From assembly GCA_030642995.1 (NCBI GenBank), contig DAOWMR010000102.1, positions 1-8,525 on the forward strand: a stretch of DNA of 8,525 nucleotides, written 5' to 3'. Below the pieces are notes generated by a model. It saw only the letters and a program-made list of their open reading frames with translations, did not search any database and was not told where the DNA came from. This document shows, piece after piece, positions 5,555-8,525 of the stretch. The position numbers were made by a program, and so were the translations under genes. Numbering within the stretch: position 1 is the stretch's first letter; each line of letters begins with the position of its first letter. This stretch comes from Spirochaetales bacterium. GTDB taxonomy: Bacteria; Spirochaetota; Spirochaetia; DSM-27196; SLST01.

Positions 5555-7747
5555 ATGCTTGTGAAGCTTTTTTGGATTGTGCCGGCTTGTGCGGTGCTAA
5601 CTCTCATATTCGCTTACTACTTCTATCGCCAGATGAAGCAGGCCAGCGAGGGAACCGATCAGATGAAGAAGATCGCCTCGTATGTCCGTGACGGCGCCAT
5701 GGCCTATCTGAAACAGCAGTACAAGGTAGTGGCCATTGTGTTTGTCGTCCTGACTGCGTTTTTCGCCCTGCTCGCCTACGGGTTGCACGTGCAGAATCCG
5801 TGGATGCCGGGAGCGTTCCTCACCGGCGGGTTCTTCTCGGCCCTCGCAGGCTTCTTCGGAATGCGAACCGCCACGCACGCCTCGGCGCGCACCGCAAACG
5901 CGGCCCGCGAGTCCCTCAACGGTGGATTGAGAATTGCCTTCCGCAGCGGCGCGGTCATGGGACTCGTTGTCGTAGGGCTGGGACTGCTGGACATATCAAT
6001 CTGGTTCCTCATTTTGAATGCCGTCTATCCAGCCACGGCCGGTACCGAGAGTCTGGTCATTGTCACGACGACAATGCTCACTTTTGGTGTGGGAGCCTCC
6101 ACGCAGGCTCTCTTCGCCCGGGTTGGCGGGGGAATCTTCACGAAGGCCGCGGACGTCGGTGCAGATCTGGTAGGCAAGATTGAAGCGGGCATCCCCGAGG
6201 ATGACGTGCGCAATCCGGCGACCATTGCGGACAACGTGGGTGATAACGTCGGGGACGTGGCCGGCATGGGTGCCGACCTCTACGAGTCCTATGCCGGCTC
6301 CATCCTGGCCACGGCGGCGCTTGGTGCGGCGGCGTTCAACTTTGATGTCGGTATCCAGTTCAGAGCGGTTGTTGCGCCTATGCTCATTGCAGCGTTTGGT
6401 ACGATCTTCTCCGTACTCGGCGTGTTCGCGGTGAGGACCCGCGAGGATGCCGATCAGCGAACTCTGCTGCGGGCACTGAGCCGTGGTGTTAATCTGAGTT
6501 CTATCCTGATTGTCGTGGCCTCCCTCGGGCTCCTGCGACTCCTCAATCTGCCCAATTATCTCGGGATCTGGGGATCGATTGTGACCGGACTGATCGTCGG
6601 GATCGGAATTGGCAAGGTCACCGAGTATTACACCTCATCAACCTATCCGCCCACACGCGAAGTCGCGCGCAACGCACTCACCGGACCGGCAACCGTCATT
6701 ATCACAGGATTGGGCTTGGGAATGATCTCCGCCGCCTTCCCCGTCCTTTTCATCGTCATAGGCACTATCGTGAGTTTTCTCTTTGCGTCCGGTTTTGACA
6801 TGACGAACCTCAGCATGGGACTTTACGGCATTGGGATTGCGGCCGTCGGCATGCTCTCCACCCTCGGCATAACCCTGGCAACCGACGCTTTCGGGCCAAT
6901 CGCGGACAATGCCGGCGGAAATGCCGAGATGTCGGAACTGGGCAAAGAGGTCCGCACTCGGACCGACGCGCTGGATACCCTCGGCAATACGACTGCGGCC
7001 ACCGGGAAGGGTTTCGCGATCGGCTCCGCCGCCCTGACCGGACTCGCGCTTCTGGCATCATACCTCGAGGTGATCCGGAGCGGCCTCCTGAGAAACGGAG
7101 ACACGGTCATCCAGCTGCAGAACGGCGCCGAGATTGCAACGAGTTCTGCTTCGCTGACCGATTTCATGGAGTACTTCCAGGTGAATCTCATGAACCCCCG
7201 CGTGCTCGCCGGCATGCTCATGGGCTCCATGATGGCCTTCCTCTTCTGTGGTCTCACGATGAATGCCGTCGGAACAGTCGCTTACCGAATGGTGGAGGAA
7301 GTTCGCCGGCAGTTCCGGGAGATCGCGGGTATCTTGCAGGGGACCGCAGAACCGGACTATGCGCGGTGCGTAGAGATCTCAACCAAGGGTGCACAGTCGG
7401 CAATGCTCCTCCCGTCGCTTCTCCCGCTGATTGTGCCCATCGTGATCGGTCTGTTGTTCGGCGTGGCCGGCGTCATGGGACTCCTCGTCGGCAGCCTGGC
7501 GACTGGTTTCGTTCTTGCCGTATTTATGGCAAACTCGGGCGGTTCCTGGGACAATGCAAAGAAGCACATAGAGGAAGGAAACTACGGCGGCAAGGGCTCG
7601 CCTGCACATAAGGCCGCGATCATCGGAGACACGGTCGGGGATCCGTTCAAGGACACATCGGGACCATCGTTGAACATTCTCATCAAGCTGATGACGATTG
7701 TGTCTATCGTCATGGCCGGGCTGACCGTCACCTATTCGGTCCTTTGA
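5555..7747 (+). CDS. hppA: Membrane-integral ion-pumping pyrophosphatase, K+-dependent type
   Basis: Hydrolyses cytosolic pyrophosphate and pumps Na+ and/or H+ across the cytoplasmic membrane. The ATG at 5555 has GGAGG seven bases upstream and gives 730 residues, normal for the family of about 16 helices. All core motifs are present: the [12 protein letters not shown] substrate loop (Asp200, Asp204, Lys208), the acidic E-D-D-x-R-N-P segment leading into the D-N-V-G-D-N-V-G-D cluster (Asp226, Asp230, Asp234), D-N-A-G-G (Asp451, Asn452) and [10 protein letters not shown] (691-700). The segment [10 protein letters not shown] has Ala481 where K+-independent enzymes have Lys, so it should need K+. 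In helix 6, G-A-D-L-Y-E-S-Y puts Glu244 three residues after Asp241, as in the Thermotoga maritima Na+ pump; plant-type H+ pumps carry the glutamate one turn later. Na+ pumping, or dual Na+/H+ pumping, is therefore likely but not proven, since some bacterial H+ pumps keep similar residues. It has its own promoter and is probably co-transcribed with the next gene. Confidence 0.97.
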   Translation: MLVKLFWIVPACAVLTLIFAYYFYRQMKQASEGTDQMKKIASYVRDGAMAYLKQQYKVVAIVFVVLTAFFALLAYGLHVQNPWMPGAFLTGGFFSALAGFFGMRTATHASARTANAARESLNGGLRIAFRSGAVMGLVVVGLGLLDISIWFLILNAVYPATAGTESLVIVTTTMLTFGVGASTQALFARVGGGIFTKAADVGADLVGKIEAGIPEDDVRNPATIADNVGDNVGDVAGMGADLYESYAGSILATAALGAAAFNFDVGIQFRAVVAPMLIAAFGTIFSVLGVFAVRTREDADQRTLLRALSRGVNLSSILIVVASLGLLRLLNLPNYLGIWGSIVTGLIVGIGIGKVTEYYTSSTYPPTREVARNALTGPATVIITGLGLGMISAAFPVLFIVIGTIVSFLFASGFDMTNLSMGLYGIGIAAVGMLSTLGITLATDAFGPIADNAGGNAEMSELGKEVRTRTDALDTLGNTTAATGKGFAIGSAALTGLALLASYLEVIRSGLLRNGDTVIQLQNGAEIATSSASLTDFMEYFQVNLMNPRVLAGMLMGSMMAFLFCGLTMNAVGTVAYRMVEEVRRQFREIAGILQGTAEPDYARCVEISTKGAQSAMLLPSLLPLIVPIVIGLLFGVAGVMGLLVGSLATGFVLAVFMANSGGSWDNAKKHIEEGNYGGKGSPAHKAAIIGDTVGDPFKDTSGPSLNILIKLMTIVSIVMAGLTVTYSVL

Positions 7748-7773
7748 CCCGGCCTGCACAGGAGGAGAATCAC

Positions 7774-8525
7774 ATGAACCATCAGAATCATCTGTACATG
7801 ACCCTACACCCCAATTGTTCGCTCATCGGTTCCCAGTACAGCCCCGAAGAGTTTGCGGCTCACTACATGTCGGGCTCCACACGCCACTACGACGGAAAGG
7901 TGATCTTTGCGGAGATTGACATCAACTACCGCCATGAATTCTTCAATATCGATCGGGGGATCGAGGGGTTGGTGGAACATGACGACGGCAGGCCGAAGGC
8001 AACCAAGTTCATCTGCACCTACCGGGTACTCGAGCACGTCGGCTTCGATGCCATCAAGCGGCTGTATGTCACGACACCGTCGGCGGTGGTTCTGGGACTG
8101 GATCCGGAACCGTACGACTTCAAGCACAGTCCGGGTTTCATCCGCCTCTTCGCCGAGATCACGCCGATGCGCATGCTCGTCCTCACCAGGTTGAGCTTCC
8201 CGGAGTTCGGCAAGGCCATCACCGATCCCGACAACCCGAAGGGCGTACCGAGTATTTTCTACACCCAAATTGATCTGAACATAGACGACTTCATGGCAGA
8301 GATCGACAAGAATCCGTTTCTTCCAACTCCCATCCCGAGCGTCCACCCATCCAAGCTGCGTGACGCCGTCATCGAGCTCCGGAACATTCCGGACAAGCGG
8401 ACAAAAGGCTTAAGTCTCGACAGCGATTTCAACAAGAAATCCTACCGGACTCTCCGGCACGGGTTCATGTTTGCCTCGCAGTCGGACTCCAAGTTCTTCC
8501 GCATTCCATCACCGGAAGAGATTGA
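7774..8525 (+). CDS. Conserved-looking hypothetical protein downstream of hppA (3' partial)
   Basis: I do not recognise this gene. The frame runs open from an ATG at 7774 to the right edge, giving 250 visible residues, with a strong SD (AGGAGGAG, 7760-7767) six bases upstream. It lies 26 bases after the hppA stop with no terminator between, so it is probably expressed with hppA. There is no signal peptide and no membrane helix, so it should be cytosolic. The composition is that of a well-folded globular protein with alternating hydrophobic strands and helices, for example KVIFAEIDINYRHEFFNIDR, TKFICTYRVLEHVGF and MRMLVLTRLSFPEF. Asp/His-rich turns (E-H-D-D-G-R-P-K and a later V-H-P-S-K) could be ligand or metal sites, but no known catalytic motif stands out. 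The C-terminal visible part is basic (NKKSYRTLRHGF). Codon use looks like that of its neighbours. Function cannot be assigned from the visible part. Confidence 0.82.
   Translation, partial: MNHQNHLYMTLHPNCSLIGSQYSPEEFAAHYMSGSTRHYDGKVIFAEIDINYRHEFFNIDRGIEGLVEHDDGRPKATKFICTYRVLEHVGFDAIKRLYVTTPSAVVLGLDPEPYDFKHSPGFIRLFAEITPMRMLVLTRLSFPEFGKAITDPDNPKGVPSIFYTQIDLNIDDFMAEIDKNPFLPTPIPSVHPSKLRDAVIELRNIPDKRTKGLSLDSDFNKKSYRTLRHGFMFASQSDSKFFRIPSPEEI

Noticed and set aside
7804..8346. Minus-strand open frame (180 codons) opposite the gene after hppA
   Set aside because: The plus-strand frame is open for 250 codons to the edge, has a strong SD and gives a protein-like composition; the antisense frame has none of these.
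1..8525. Defence island, mobile element, CRISPR array, tRNA or rRNA
   Set aside because: No transposase, integrase, nuclease or toxin-like protein, no terminal repeats, no regularly spaced short repeats, and no tRNA-like sequence was noticed on either strand. The only long repeat is the internal domain duplication.

Overview
The window is ordinary bacterial chromosome: densely packed genes, Shine-Dalgarno (SD) starts, moderately GC-rich by eye. I see no RNA genes, CRISPR array, insertion sequence or phage genes. Two lipoprotein signal sequences, a secreted repeat protein, a membrane-bound pyrophosphatase (PPase) and a paired-permease ABC exporter fit a diderm bacterium. I lean weakly towards a spirochaete-like or similar environmental lineage, but no gene here fixes the phylum.

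Layout. (1) Positions 2-1469, plus strand: two ABC-2 family permeases of an ABC exporter, the first cut by the left edge, separated by one base. (2) Positions 1494-2437, minus strand: a PadR-family repressor and a HAAS-domain three-helix membrane protein in a 4-base-overlap operon, behind a near-consensus sigma-70 promoter that overlaps a cluster of small repeats, the probable PadR operator. (3) Positions 2546-3463, minus strand: a secreted protein made almost entirely of two gap-free 131-residue copies of one beta-rich domain. (4) Positions 3585-5452, plus strand: an acidic lipoprotein of unknown function, divergent from the repeat protein, followed by a lipoprotein metallophosphoesterase. 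(5) Positions 5555-7747: hppA, a membrane-integral pyrophosphatase whose residues place it in the K+-dependent class with the glutamate position typical of Na+ pumps. (6) From 7774 to the right edge: an unrecognised, probably cytosolic protein 26 bases behind hppA and probably co-transcribed.

Working together: the permeases form one exporter whose ATPase is presumably upstream. PadR and HAAS form one self-regulating signalling unit. The secreted repeat protein and the two lipoproteins are envelope proteins with separate promoters. HppA couples cytosolic pyrophosphate hydrolysis to ion pumping. I found no convincing new multi-gene system. The points most worth following are the recently homogenised domain duplication, the PadR promoter/operator, the ion specificity of HppA and the unknown gene linked to it.
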